In this document: positions 15,984-25,389 of the stretch, in pieces
How the letters are laid out: each line of letters opens with the position of its first letter
How positions within the stretch are numbered: the first letter of the stretch is position 1
IMG/VR virus record: IMGVR_UViG_3300030061_000272
Coordinates: 1-41,013 of that record
From: a virus
Length of the DNA stretch: 41,013 nt
Direction: 5' to 3' (one strand)
The notes under the pieces: model-generated
Told to the model about the DNA's origin: nothing
Seen by the model: only the letters and a program-made list of their open reading frames with translations
Databases searched by the model: none
Made by a program: the position numbers and the translations under genes

Positions 15984-17645
15984 ATGGCAATAGGCCCTAT
16001 AAAAATTACTTTAGCAGATAGGTATGAAAACCCCTATCCTACAGATGTGCATTCTCCTTACACTGCTCCAGTGTCTACTCCGGCACAAAACACTAGTGGG
16101 CCCGGTCCTTGGAATAATTTTAATCCAGTACAGCCGAATGTATTTGACCCTACTGTGCAAATTAATCCAGCAGGTGTAACTTCAGAAGATGGTTTAATGA
16201 CAGAGCCGGCTATGTATTTGTATCCGGGCGAAGAAATAGGAATTGATGGTGTGCCTTACAGACCAGATGCTGGTCAGACTAGACCAGAGTACAGCTATGA
16301 ACCAAATCAAAACAATACTGCTACTGTAGCAAACACAGTACCAACAACACCAGTATTAACTCCAAAAGTTTTTACACAACGCACACCTTCTGGAACTGTA
16401 TACGCACCAGATTTGTCTGCGTACAATGATTCATCATTGTTTAATTATACTGGTCCGGGTGGCTTAGATGAGTATACTTATGGGCAAGGATTAAGAACAG
16501 GTGGTGCAGATTATAGTATTTTTGGTACACCTGCTAATGCAATAAATCCTTATTATGAAGGACAGTTTAAACCACAAGGGCCTGCGGATGCTGCAATAAA
16601 TATGCCAGCAGTTGAATTACCTGAGGGTGTACAACCAGTAACTCCTACAGAAGTAAGTGCAGACGTTAGTATGCCGGGATTTGTTGGTGGTGGTAATTCA
16701 GTGGTAGGTGGAAGTTTGCCTAGTGATTTAACATATCAGCAGACAATAGATGAGATGGGTATATTTGGACCAGACAATCCTCCACCTAGCACTATGTTTC
16801 CTAGCCCTAATAATGCAGAGCCTTCTATATTTTTAACCCCTGAGCAACAAGCTATATTGGCAGAACAAGATAGAATGCAACAAGGACAAATAAGCAATGC
16901 AACTATACAACCACCTGCTATAGACAAAGTTGTGTCTGATTATATAAATGACCAAGCTGCTACAGATGAAATTGTTTCTAATTACATAAATAGTAGACCT
17001 ACAGTACAAGACCAAGCCGACCAGTTACAAAATATGGCTGACCAAATGGCACTTAATTTAACAGCAGAAGAATTAAGAGATGGTTTGTTTATTGAGCCTA
17101 CATTTAGTAGAGACAGTAATGGCAATTTTGTAGGTAAAATGGGAATACCTGATGCATTTTTACAGGACAAGACACCAATAGAATCTGAAGCTGATTATTC
17201 TTTTGATGATAGTATGTTGTTTAATCAACCACTAACTCAAGCAGAAATGGATAACCAAGATTTGTACCAAGGCAATGATGGTAATTACTATAAAAACTAT
17301 GATGATTTAGGTACAGAACCGGTAACACCAAAACCAGTGGCTGGGCCTAGAGAAGAAACTCTTAATGACATTTATAATGATATTGCTGAGTTAGAAAATA
17401 AAATAAAGTTTGAAAATCAATACACAGATACTTTAAAAACAACTAGGGAGTTTGCAGAAGCTAGAGCAGACGCTATTATTAAAGCAGTTAATAGCGAAAG
17501 AGCTGATGTAAAAGATGTAGCTAGAAGACCTGCACCTAGGTCTACACCTGCACCTAGGCCTACTGCTCCAGCAGGAGGATACAGCACAGGAAGTTTAAAC
17601 AATAGTTTTTCAACACGAAGAGATGTAAGAAATCTTTTTGATTAG
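15984..17645 (+). CDS. Pro/Asn-rich internal virion-module protein
   Basis: A 553-residue protein with low-complexity, Pro/Thr/Asn-rich sequence (SPYTAPVSTPAQNTSGPGPW, NTVPTTPVLTPKVF), two related units near residues 310-335 (VVSDYINDQAATDEIVSNYI) and a helical charged C-terminal part (NDIYNDIAELENKIKFENQY), ending in a Pro/Ala-rich tail. No enzymatic motif found. Position between ejection proteins suggests an internal virion component. RBS AAGGAGAC. Confidence 0.7.
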   Translation: MAIGPIKITLADRYENPYPTDVHSPYTAPVSTPAQNTSGPGPWNNFNPVQPNVFDPTVQINPAGVTSEDGLMTEPAMYLYPGEEIGIDGVPYRPDAGQTRPEYSYEPNQNNTATVANTVPTTPVLTPKVFTQRTPSGTVYAPDLSAYNDSSLFNYTGPGGLDEYTYGQGLRTGGADYSIFGTPANAINPYYEGQFKPQGPADAAINMPAVELPEGVQPVTPTEVSADVSMPGFVGGGNSVVGGSLPSDLTYQQTIDEMGIFGPDNPPPSTMFPSPNNAEPSIFLTPEQQAILAEQDRMQQGQISNATIQPPAIDKVVSDYINDQAATDEIVSNYINSRPTVQDQADQLQNMADQMALNLTAEELRDGLFIEPTFSRDSNGNFVGKMGIPDAFLQDKTPIESEADYSFDDSMLFNQPLTQAEMDNQDLYQGNDGNYYKNYDDLGTEPVTPKPVAGPREETLNDIYNDIAELENKIKFENQYTDTLKTTREFAEARADAIIKAVNSERADVKDVARRPAPRSTPAPRPTAPAGGYSTGSLNNSFSTRRDVRNLFD

Positions 17646-17683
17646 GAAGAAAACATGAATTACAAATTTAAAGGAGAAAGATA

Positions 17684-18724
17684 ATGGGTTACTGTACAAA
17701 TGCTAGTGGAGCACTAATTCCATTTGCTAATGATAAAGCATCTTGTGATGCAGTCGGAGGAACTTTTACAGCAGATGTAAACCCTACGTTTGCAGATTCA
17801 ACAGATGGATTTGCGTCAGCTTTAAACCCGAATACTTATTTAGAGGCTTCTGAAAATATAGCTAACTATCCATATGTCGGAGGTGCATTAGACATTTTAA
17901 ATCCGGTAGAGCCTGTTGCAGAATATATTAAAAGTTTGTCTGACCCAGAGTTAAGAAAAGCTACTTTAGAGTTTGTAAAACAAAATCCGTTAAAAGCTAC
18001 GTTAGCTGGTGTTGCGGGGTTTGTTACTAAAAAAATGAAAAAGGTAGGTTCGAGTGCAAGAGCAGCAGGTTTAATTAACGCAGGTAGTAATGTACTAGCT
18101 GATGAAGATTTAGGTTTAATTCAAAATGTACAAGAATACTATATTGACCCTGCTAAAGCAGAACTAGAAAAAGGTCTTTTCAATGTAACAGGTGAAACAA
18201 CTGAAGAAGAAACTACTGACAACGAAGAACAAAGAAAGAAAGATGAAAAAATAGCCGATGACATAGTGTCAAATAAAGGAAGTAAAGAAGAAGAGGAGGC
18301 AAGAAAAAGTTTTGCCGACAGGTTTAAAGAAGGCATGAAAGACCCGGCTACTTTAAATAAGCTAGGTATGCTTATGGATTACTATGGTAGAAACTTACAA
18401 GACAGGGGAGAAAATCCTTTAGTAGCTTATGAAAAAGCTCAGGCAACTAAAGCTGCTGCTGGTAAGCCAGACACTGCTGCATTTAATGCTGTTGATATGA
18501 GCAGAGAAGATTTAGAAAATATATTTACACCAAAGAAAGGGTGGTTTAAATTTAAAAGCGAAGCATCTAGAAAAAAAGCAGCTTCTGATATGATAGGTAG
18601 ATACAGAACTATACAAAACGCAGCTTTTACTAGGCATGGTGTTATACTTACTCATGCAGAAATAATGGCAATGCTTGAAAAAGAAAGAGACGAAGCAGCA
18701 GCAAGAGCAGCAGCAAACAAATAG
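17684..18724 (+). CDS. Internal virion-module protein, unknown function
   Basis: A 346-residue protein. The N-terminus has a Cys pair motif (GYCTNASGALIPFANDKASC), then a helical middle (LSDPELRKATLEFVKQNPLK), an acidic/charged stretch (TEEETTDNEEQRKKDEKIAD) and a basic helical C-terminus (KAASDMIGRYRTIQNAAFTR). Strong RBS (AAAGGAGAAAGATA). It probably belongs to the ejection protein set. A 9-codon ATG reading frame just upstream ends on the start (TAATG) but merely spans the RBS. Confidence 0.72.
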   Translation: MGYCTNASGALIPFANDKASCDAVGGTFTADVNPTFADSTDGFASALNPNTYLEASENIANYPYVGGALDILNPVEPVAEYIKSLSDPELRKATLEFVKQNPLKATLAGVAGFVTKKMKKVGSSARAAGLINAGSNVLADEDLGLIQNVQEYYIDPAKAELEKGLFNVTGETTEEETTDNEEQRKKDEKIADDIVSNKGSKEEEEARKSFADRFKEGMKDPATLNKLGMLMDYYGRNLQDRGENPLVAYEKAQATKAAAGKPDTAAFNAVDMSREDLENIFTPKKGWFKFKSEASRKKAASDMIGRYRTIQNAAFTRHGVILTHAEIMAMLEKERDEAAARAAANK

Positions 18725-18733
18725 AGGTAGTAT

Positions 18734-21700
18734 ATGGCTACAAGAAAAGAAGAAGAAGAACATCCTTTTGCCGATTTTGATTTTGGCAGTGCTTCATCTC
18801 CTGATTTAAACGAAGATTATTATAGCAACTTTGATTTTAATTCAGGCGGTAGTGGGTCAGCTTTTGATTATTCTATAGATAGGTTAATGAGGGCATCAGG
18901 CAGAGGCTTGTCTGAGTTGTTGCCTAAGATGGGTACTCAGTTGCCTTTAAATGTAAGAGACTACGGTAGCACACTGCAACAAGCAGGTGAACAAGGCATG
19001 AAAGAATATACTCCTGAGTACGAAGGAGGAATATTTGACCAGTCTTTGTCAGACATGCCGGGATTTATTGGTGAGAAGTTAGCAGAAAATGGTGCTGCTT
19101 CTGCAATAACTATGTTTGGTTTAACCCTAGGTCAAAATCTTATGATGAAGGGACCGGGTGCTACTAAACTTATTGGTGCTGGTATAACAGGAGCTGCTGC
19201 TGGGTTAAACTATTTAATGCTGTTAGATGAAGCGGTAGAAACACACGCAGCTGCTGATAACAAAACAGTAGATGAGTTAACAGACAAAGAAATAGGCAGG
19301 GCTAGTTGGACTGCTATACAAAATGCAGGATTAGATTTTGTACTTCCTAATGTATGGGCTAGGTCTTTAAACAAAGCAGGGTTGCCTGCCAAGAAATCTT
19401 TAAAGCAAATAGCTAAAAATTTAAAAGAAACAGACAAAGAAAAAATAGGTGCTATGCTGTACAAAGGAGCAAAACAAACTGCTCAGTCAGCAGGTATAGA
19501 AGGTGCTACAGAAACTGCACAGCAAATAAACACAATGCGTACTTCTGCATTAGGCTTAGAAGGACTGGACAAAAATGATTTAGCTACTGATTTTGTAGTA
19601 GGTGCTGCTGGTGGTGGTGTCTATGGTTCTCCTGTTGCACTTAGCAAAGCTACAGATGTAAACAGAAGTCGTAAGAAAGATAAATTAATTTTAGATTATG
19701 AAGACGCTCGTAAAAAAGCTGCTGCTGCTGAACAGTATACTTTAAACGTAGACCAATATAACAAGCAGTATGATGAGCTACTAAAGCAATTTAATACAAT
19801 GACTGGGGCAGGTGTAGCTACTGCTGGTGTAGGCCCTGTTGTTAGACAGCCAGATGCAATGGTAAACATCAGGCCACCTAAAAAAGACATTGATGCGAAT
19901 GTAGAAGATGTAATTCCTGAGCTGTTTAATGCAGAAGCAGACCCTAAAGGATTTCTTACTAATATTAAAGACGCAGCTGCTAATGTGTTACTAAGAAGAG
20001 CAACAGATGGTCTTCCTGATATACGCAACAGAGTACAGACAGGTAAAGAAATGGCAGCTTTTATGGCAGTGTCTTCTCCTCTTACTGATGTTGCTACTGG
20101 TAGTAATGAAACACAAGATGTATCTAAGTCTTTTGAAACACTTAGGCATACATACATTGGTGATTACATAAACAAGTTTGAAAAAATTAAAAATAAATGG
20201 ACTCGCCATGTAGCTCTTATGGGGGAAATGGCTAGTAGTGTTAGACCTTCTGTTAATAAATACATAGCAGCTAAGCTAGAAGAAAATAATCCTAATCCTT
20301 TGTACAATTTAAAAGAAGCAGAAGCTGAGGTAACTAGGTCTTTAGGTAAAAGAAAGAAAAAAGAATTAGATGCGAGTATAAAAGATATAGCTGGCATACA
20401 AGAAAATATTTATCAAGCGTTAAGCAAAACATTAGGTAAAGATGGTTTAACTATTGGACACCAAGAGGGTTATTTAACTAGAGGTATTGACTATAAAAAA
20501 GTTAAAAAGAATCCAGAAAGGTTTAGACAAAGTTTAATAAACGATGTTGGACTTAGTACAGTAGAAGCAGATTTAGTATTACAAAATGTATTAAATGATG
20601 TTGACCCTAATGTGTTTACTTCTGAGCAAATTAGAGCAGAAGCTACAGATGGTGGTATGGGAGTATCTTCTTTTGAAAGAGCAAGAGATGGTAAGTGGGA
20701 TAATCTTTCTCCTGAGTTTAGAAATGAAGATACGCTAGATTCTATAGAAAGGTATTTGTTTAGTGCTGTTACAAGAATGGCATCAGCAGAAGCATTTGGT
20801 GGAGACAAAGCTAATAAGTATAACGATGCTATTAATACTTTGATTGAAGCAGGTGCAGTTGATTCAGCTCAAGTAGAAAAGCTATGGGGTATTTATGATG
20901 CATACCATAATGTATATAAGAAACCAAAGACACCTGAACAACGAGCTGCTATACAAGCAATGAAAGGTTTGTCTACAGTAACTTCTATCAGTTACTTAGG
21001 ATTAGCTACTATAAGTTCTTGGACTGAGCCTATGTGGATTGGACAAAGAGCTGGCTGGTACAACATGCTTAAGGCTTCACCTACTGTAGCTGGATATGCG
21101 TTGAAAGGACTAGCTCGTTCTATTTATGGAGGGTCAGAAGGAAAAGATGCAAGAACTTCTTTTGGCCGAGACTTGCTTAGAGTTATGGGCATGGCAATGC
21201 AACCACAAATGTCTGAAAGAATAGACAAGCTAATGGCAGGAGATAGGAATGTTGCATTAAACTATTTCTTTCGTAGTCCGGGTGCTATGTTTTTAACACA
21301 GTACACAAACGCTGTAAGAGTATGGACTGCTGCTGCTGGTTTAAATATGATACAAGACCAGTTAAACAACATAAATAATTTAAGTAAAACAAAGAAAAGA
21401 ATGTTGTTGCAAGAGTTAAAAGAAAATGGATTAAGCCTGTCAGACTTTGAAAAGGTAGGTGCTCTTGCTAATGGTAACATTAAAAATGCTATATTAGATG
21501 ATGCATTCTTAGACAGTACATTTGTAAATTCAAAAGGTAATATTATTTCTGTAAGAGATGTAATGATTCCTTGGATGCGTAAGATAACAACAGATGTAGC
21601 ACTTGAGCCTACTGCTGGCAATCGCCCACTCTGGATGTCAGACCCTAATCTCATGTTAATTGCTCAGCTTAAGTCTTTCCCTATACTATTTGGTAATACA

Positions 21701-22081
21701 ATAGCTAGAAGAATAAATGCTAAAATAAATCCACAGTTTTGTTCGGCAGATTTTGTTGGAAAAATGGCTGCGATTTCATCTATAAGTGCAGCAATAGGAA
21801 TGGCTGCATTAGCTATGGCAATCAAAGATGCTATTAAGGGTGTGGAAGAAGAAAGGGGTGTATTAGAAACAGTAAGTGCTGTTGGTATTCCATTGATAGG
21901 AGAGCTTGGAGATGCTAAAGTTGCGGGTTACATTGCAGGGCCGGGTCCGGCATACGTTGATGGTTTCTTAAGAAAGATTATGGGTGAGGAACCAATAGGA
22001 GAGACTGCGGAAGAAATGTACAAGATATTTTTAAATGCTACTACTGGTAGAATCGGACAAGAATATTTCTTAGGGGATTAA
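18734..22081 (+). CDS. Large internal virion (DNA ejection) protein
   Basis: A 1,115-residue protein, the largest in the window. It has hydrophobic stretches near residues 115-160 (GAASAITMFGLTLGQNLMMK, LIGAGITGAAAGLNYLMLLD), long helical regions, and a C-terminal hydrophobic part (AAISSISAAIGMAALAMAIK). Size, Ala-rich helices and last place in the late operon match the large internal core proteins of podoviruses such as T7 gp15/gp16, which extrude into the envelope during DNA entry. I see no clear transglycosylase active site, so a peptidoglycan-cutting role is not supported. Confidence 0.78.
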   Translation: MATRKEEEEHPFADFDFGSASSPDLNEDYYSNFDFNSGGSGSAFDYSIDRLMRASGRGLSELLPKMGTQLPLNVRDYGSTLQQAGEQGMKEYTPEYEGGIFDQSLSDMPGFIGEKLAENGAASAITMFGLTLGQNLMMKGPGATKLIGAGITGAAAGLNYLMLLDEAVETHAAADNKTVDELTDKEIGRASWTAIQNAGLDFVLPNVWARSLNKAGLPAKKSLKQIAKNLKETDKEKIGAMLYKGAKQTAQSAGIEGATETAQQINTMRTSALGLEGLDKNDLATDFVVGAAGGGVYGSPVALSKATDVNRSRKKDKLILDYEDARKKAAAAEQYTLNVDQYNKQYDELLKQFNTMTGAGVATAGVGPVVRQPDAMVNIRPPKKDIDANVEDVIPELFNAEADPKGFLTNIKDAAANVLLRRATDGLPDIRNRVQTGKEMAAFMAVSSPLTDVATGSNETQDVSKSFETLRHTYIGDYINKFEKIKNKWTRHVALMGEMASSVRPSVNKYIAAKLEENNPNPLYNLKEAEAEVTRSLGKRKKKELDASIKDIAGIQENIYQALSKTLGKDGLTIGHQEGYLTRGIDYKKVKKNPERFRQSLINDVGLSTVEADLVLQNVLNDVDPNVFTSEQIRAEATDGGMGVSSFERARDGKWDNLSPEFRNEDTLDSIERYLFSAVTRMASAEAFGGDKANKYNDAINTLIEAGAVDSAQVEKLWGIYDAYHNVYKKPKTPEQRAAIQAMKGLSTVTSISYLGLATISSWTEPMWIGQRAGWYNMLKASPTVAGYALKGLARSIYGGSEGKDARTSFGRDLLRVMGMAMQPQMSERIDKLMAGDRNVALNYFFRSPGAMFLTQYTNAVRVWTAAAGLNMIQDQLNNINNLSKTKKRMLLQELKENGLSLSDFEKVGALANGNIKNAILDDAFLDSTFVNSKGNIISVRDVMIPWMRKITTDVALEPTAGNRPLWMSDPNLMLIAQLKSFPILFGNTIARRINAKINPQFCSADFVGKMAAISSISAAIGMAALAMAIKDAIKGVEEERGVLETVSAVGIPLIGELGDAKVAGYIAGPGPAYVDGFLRKIMGEEPIGETAEEMYKIFLNATTGRIGQEYFLGD

Positions 22082-22083
22082 TT

Positions 22084-22233
22084 ATGAGAAAATGTATAGA
22101 CTTAGATAATCAACCGGGATTTCAAAATATAAAATCTCCTCCTTTGCAACAAGCTATTGATAAAGGATTGTCAGAGATTGCTTGGGGATATAAAAAAAGT
22201 AAGCCTAAGAAGAAACAGCCTTCAAAAGTTTAG
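22084..22233 (+). CDS. 49-residue basic protein ending the late operon
   Basis: A short gene two bases after the preceding stop: MRKCIDLDNQPGFQNIK at the start, SEIAWGYKKSKPKKKQ near the end. The basic C-terminal tail resembles the other small basic proteins of this phage. It has only a weak RBS (TTAGGGGATTAATT). Its last 29 bases overlap the end of the convergent gene on the other strand, so the two operons run into each other. Confidence 0.6.
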   Translation: MRKCIDLDNQPGFQNIKSPPLQQAIDKGLSEIAWGYKKSKPKKKQPSKV

Positions 22234-22603
22234 TTATATTGACTAAATACATCTTAGATGCTTTGTTATCTCCACCCATGATTTGAAATGGTTTCATTTC
22301 TTCCATTGTTTTTCTTAGCTTATCTGTATTAAATACTAAGCTACAACACAACTCCCCATCTTTAACTAAATTATGTACCCACAGCTCAGCCTCTGTGCTA
22401 GTTAATCCTGAGGGTTTACCATAGCTCTCTGTCTCAATACATATGTTGCCAGTAGTTGCCCACTTATCTCTTTCTGTTTTAACCTCACACTTCTTAGCAC
22501 CTGAGAACATTTCATCTATGTGCCTCTCCCACTGCTGACCAAACTCTAGGTCAACATCAAACTTCTTTAATTCCTTTATGTCCTTGCTCTTGTTTAGTGC
22601 CAA
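22205..22603 (-). CDS. Putative PD-(D/E)XK-type nuclease
   Basis: A 132-residue protein with TTG start at 22603, supported by GGAG six bases upstream. FGQQWERHIDEMFSGAKKCE, VKTERDKWATTGNICIETES and GKPSGLTSTEAELWVHNL have the arrangement of small phage nucleases with an E-x-K core (EVK) and later conserved E and S/T residues. Likely acts on DNA in recombination, packaging or host DNA breakdown. It overlaps the RusA-like gene by 47 bases and ends tail-to-tail inside the convergent late operon. Confidence 0.6.
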   Translation of the reverse strand: MALNKSKDIKELKKFDVDLEFGQQWERHIDEMFSGAKKCEVKTERDKWATTGNICIETESYGKPSGLTSTEAELWVHNLVKDGELCCSLVFNTDKLRKTMEEMKPFQIMGGDNKASKMYLVNITKLLKAVSS

Positions 22604-22997
22604 GTTCCTCTCCTTTTATTTCAACAACAACATAGTTGTCATCATCTAATCCACCAATCTCTGTAGTAACCTTAGTTACTATTTCAAAATGGTCATCTTC
22701 AATAACCCCACCTTCCACTAACGCATCCATAAGAAACTTATGCATAGTAAATGTATAGTTATCCAAATCTCTTTTGTGTTTTGTTTTAAAGTATAGCTTG
22801 TAATGTGGCTGTATTGTTTTGTATTTAGGTAGTGTTAGTACCCACTCCATTACAGTATCATGATAGGCTCGTTTAACATTATTCTTTTGTATGTAATGCA
22901 TAGGAAAGAAATTGTTTAAACTAACTAAGTGTTCCCTTTTCTTTTCGCCTCTGCCTCTTGTGAATACAGGCAAGGGTAGTATCCCTTTGTGCTTCAT
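22557..22997 (-). CDS. RusA-like Holliday junction resolvase
   Basis: A 146-residue protein from the ATG at 22997, which has GGAG at proper distance and overlaps the upstream stop (TAATG); an upstream TTG at 23021 is less likely. The C-terminal half KHKRDLDNYTFTMHKFLMDA, LVEGGVIEDDHFEIVTKV contains the D-x-DN and ED-D acidic pattern of RusA-family resolvases (PF05866), with catalytic Asp in DLDN and EDD. It would cut branched DNA during replication or before packaging. Confidence 0.78.
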   Translation of the reverse strand: MKHKGILPLPVFTRGRGEKKREHLVSLNNFFPMHYIQKNNVKRAYHDTVMEWVLTLPKYKTIQPHYKLYFKTKHKRDLDNYTFTMHKFLMDALVEGGVIEDDHFEIVTKVTTEIGGLDDDNYVVVEIKGEELGTKQEQGHKGIKEV

Positions 22998-23125
22998 TAC
23001 TTTCTCCAGTCTGACTTCCAAAGTCTAGGGTTTTGTTTTTTCTTTCTGAGTTTAATGTATAGCTTGGAAGTCTCATCCAGTTGGACAAGACCCCAAGTAT
23101 TTTTAGATTTAGTCTTTAAGCTCAT
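22997..23125 (-). CDS. 42-residue basic protein, not found by length-limited gene calling
   Basis: A short ORF that starts inside the end of the membrane-protein gene (17-base overlap) and whose TAA overlaps the ATG of the RusA-like gene (TAATG). The product begins MSLKTKSKNTWGLVQLDETS and contains YIKLRKKKQNPRLWKSDW, a basic, aromatic-rich sequence. The tight coupling at both ends and the lack of any other gene in this 87-base space support it. No strong Shine-Dalgarno is seen. Function unknown. Confidence 0.55.
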   Translation of the reverse strand: MSLKTKSKNTWGLVQLDETSKLYIKLRKKKQNPRLWKSDWRK

Positions 23126-23351
23126 TGACTATGTCTTTGTCAAGTAGCCTCCAAATGATTAACGCTGTGATTAAACCAGCTAATCCAGCATTGCCTAAAG
23201 TCCAAACTATATCAAGTACAGAACCGATTACATTGCCTGTAAGGAATGCTACCTTTTGGCCAAATATAATCTGTAGTACAATTGATAAACTTATCAACTT
23301 AATGCCGACATCTATCGCACCATCAGCACCATTCTTGATTTTCTCTAACAT
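23109..23351 (-). CDS. Small two-span membrane protein, candidate holin
   Basis: An 80-residue protein with two hydrophobic segments: residues 17-38 (IKLISLSIVLQIIFGQKVAF) and 42-68 (VIGSVLDIVWTLGNAGLAGL), N-terminal and C-terminal charged ends. RBS AGGAGCAAGTT before ATG is strong. Size and topology are those of class II holins; I recall similar proteins in marine phages. Being in the early/middle operon rather than the late one argues for caution; it could be a host-membrane-acting protein. Confidence 0.65.
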   Translation of the reverse strand: MLEKIKNGADGAIDVGIKLISLSIVLQIIFGQKVAFLTGNVIGSVLDIVWTLGNAGLAGLITALIIWRLLDKDIVNELKD

Positions 23352-23424
23352 AACTTGCTCCTATATTAGTCTAACATTTTTATAATAATTAGTTGAAGGG
23401 TAATGATAAGTACAATAGTTTCTA

Positions 23425-25389
23425 TCATTCTGTGTCTCTCTCTTCTTCAACTAAGTCTACAAGTTCACAGACACTACCAGTACACGCTAATGACTTAGTA
23501 CCTACTGTCATATCTGTCAGCTCGTACTCGCTAATTAAATCCCAGTCAACAGACTTAGGCATTTGCTTAGCCAGTTCTTCATACTGTTTCTTAGTGCAGT
23601 CTTCATAAGGTGCTTGTTGGTAGGTGTGGTCTGAGTGTGGTAAGAAACTAACACCACTGACTTCATCAAAGTGCTTGTATACCCATGCACCTACTTCCAT
23701 CCACTCATGTTCTCTTACACTAACAGTAACGCTAGGCTTATGCTCACAATAATATCTTTGGTAAGTGAGCCATAGTTCTAGCTGTTCGATAGCAGTCCTA
23801 TCATTCCTAAGTATAGCACCCTTTGGTGCTTTCATTGGAAAGGTAAAGACTTTAACGCTATCAGGTTTCATAACATCAGCCTCACAAGGTATGCCTTGTT
23901 CTTCCATTAGACGAGCGATAGGGTCTTTAGCATCTGCCCTAACTCTACGGAAATAGTAGTCATTGTGCCTAGTGTGTATTCCACTTGCACTATCTACTAA
24001 TTGACTGACTGTGCCACTAGGCTTAATCGCTGTTGTTGCAGTGGCTTGACTAATGCCTAGCAGTTCTGACCAATGCTCATTAATCTTAACTGATTCTTTT
24101 CTAAGGTCGCTGAGAAAGTCAGGTAAACTTCTTTTACCATAGTAGCCTCTATCTTCACTGCTACCATTCATAAAACTGTTGTCCATTATACCAGTTAATG
24201 ACACTCCAAGCAAGGCTTCTTCTTCTGTATTTTTAACCCATTTCGGTCTAAGTCTCTTAATGTTAGTAAGACTTGCCTGAAATGTGCCCAGTGTGGTGGC
24301 TAATCTTACCTTACGGAGTATATCTTTCTGTGTGTCTGTTGCTCGTATCACTACCTCTGTTAAGTTGCAAAATTGACCATCTCTTAGGATTATTTCGCTA
24401 CATGGATTACAACCAAAGTCATGCTCAGTGTCTCTTCTGCCTATAGAGGCTACTTGTTTGATAGCGGCTTCTCTGTTAAAGATACCACGCTCACCTGACT
24501 TAGACTCATATAATGCAGTCCATTCTTTCATAAATATTCCCATGTCAGGCTTCTCTGTATAGCATACACTGTTGTTACTGAGTGCCATTTCCGGTGTGTC
24601 TGACCACCACTGACCTGACTTAGCGTTACGCATACGCTCGTCAGTTAAGTTAGATAGGGAGATAAGTGCTGACCTACGCACACCACCTACGACTACCACC
24701 TCTGCTACCTTACACATCATTCTATGACACTCATAACTTGTCAGCTTTCTTCCTACTGCTTCTTTAAATAGGTTAGTAGCGAAGTTAAATAAGTCAAGCA
24801 GTGGTTCAGGGCCACTTGCTCTGCCACCAAAAGTAGCTAACCTAGAGCCCTTAGGTCTAATCTTAGAGAAATCCCACTTAGGCATCTCACCATTATATAA
24901 GTAAGTAATGAGTTTTCTAAATGCAGACTGCCAACCCTCTTTGCTGTCCTGTACTACTACTGTATCCTCTACATCTATCATCTCCTCAGGTACTTCGGGT
25001 AGCTTAGAAATAAATTGTCTCTCTACACTAAAGCCTACACCAGTACCATGCATTAGAATGTATAGGCACTCATCAAATGCCTTAGGATGGTCAACACTTA
25101 GATAGGCACAGTTGTATCCGGCTATGTTGTTGTCTTTGAGTGCCTTGCCTGATGTCATCAATGCTCTCATACTTGGCATAACTTCTAGTTTAAGCACTGC
25201 TTCTTCAAGTATCTTCCTAGTCTTAGGTAATAACTCATGGTCACAATTCTCTTTGAGATGTTCTTCCATGAAGTCAAAGTATCTAGCGACTGTCTCTTTC
25301 CATGTCTCTCTTCTGTTCTTCTCAGGTAGCCACCTTGCGTATCTGCTTAGTGCTATAAAATTTTGGTAGTCATTTGGTAATGTGTTCAT
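23425..25389 (-). CDS. nrdJ: Class II (adenosylcobalamin-dependent) ribonucleotide reductase, monomeric type
   Basis: A 654-residue enzyme that makes deoxynucleotides for phage DNA. Active-site pattern as in Lactobacillus RTPR: C94 (GYNCAY), the thiyl Cys and Glu in NPCSEI (C330, E332) and C341 (GQFCNL), with the same 11-residue spacing as C408-C419 of the reference enzyme, plus a C-terminal redox pair (ACTGSVCEL) with the usual 5-residue step. FNRE near residue 305 is also typical. No separate radical-generating subunit is encoded, consistent with vitamin B12 as radical source. The host must therefore supply adenosylcobalamin. Its ATG overlaps the stop of the upstream gene. It is somewhat shorter than the 740-residue bacterial form. 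Confidence 0.93.
   Translation of the reverse strand: MNTLPNDYQNFIALSRYARWLPEKNRRETWKETVARYFDFMEEHLKENCDHELLPKTRKILEEAVLKLEVMPSMRALMTSGKALKDNNIAGYNCAYLSVDHPKAFDECLYILMHGTGVGFSVERQFISKLPEVPEEMIDVEDTVVVQDSKEGWQSAFRKLITYLYNGEMPKWDFSKIRPKGSRLATFGGRASGPEPLLDLFNFATNLFKEAVGRKLTSYECHRMMCKVAEVVVVGGVRRSALISLSNLTDERMRNAKSGQWWSDTPEMALSNNSVCYTEKPDMGIFMKEWTALYESKSGERGIFNREAAIKQVASIGRRDTEHDFGCNPCSEIILRDGQFCNLTEVVIRATDTQKDILRKVRLATTLGTFQASLTNIKRLRPKWVKNTEEEALLGVSLTGIMDNSFMNGSSEDRGYYGKRSLPDFLSDLRKESVKINEHWSELLGISQATATTAIKPSGTVSQLVDSASGIHTRHNDYYFRRVRADAKDPIARLMEEQGIPCEADVMKPDSVKVFTFPMKAPKGAILRNDRTAIEQLELWLTYQRYYCEHKPSVTVSVREHEWMEVGAWVYKHFDEVSGVSFLPHSDHTYQQAPYEDCTKKQYEELAKQMPKSVDWDLISEYELTDMTVGTKSLACTGSVCELVDLVEEERDTE

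Noticed and set aside
17655-17686. Nine-codon leader peptide before 17684
   Set aside because: Its codons coincide with the AAAGGAGAAAGATA ribosome binding site; it is more simply explained as chance.
23393-23424. Terminator after ribonucleotide reductase
   Set aside because: The AATGATA/TATCATT stem is AT-only, with a long loop and no U tract directly after it.
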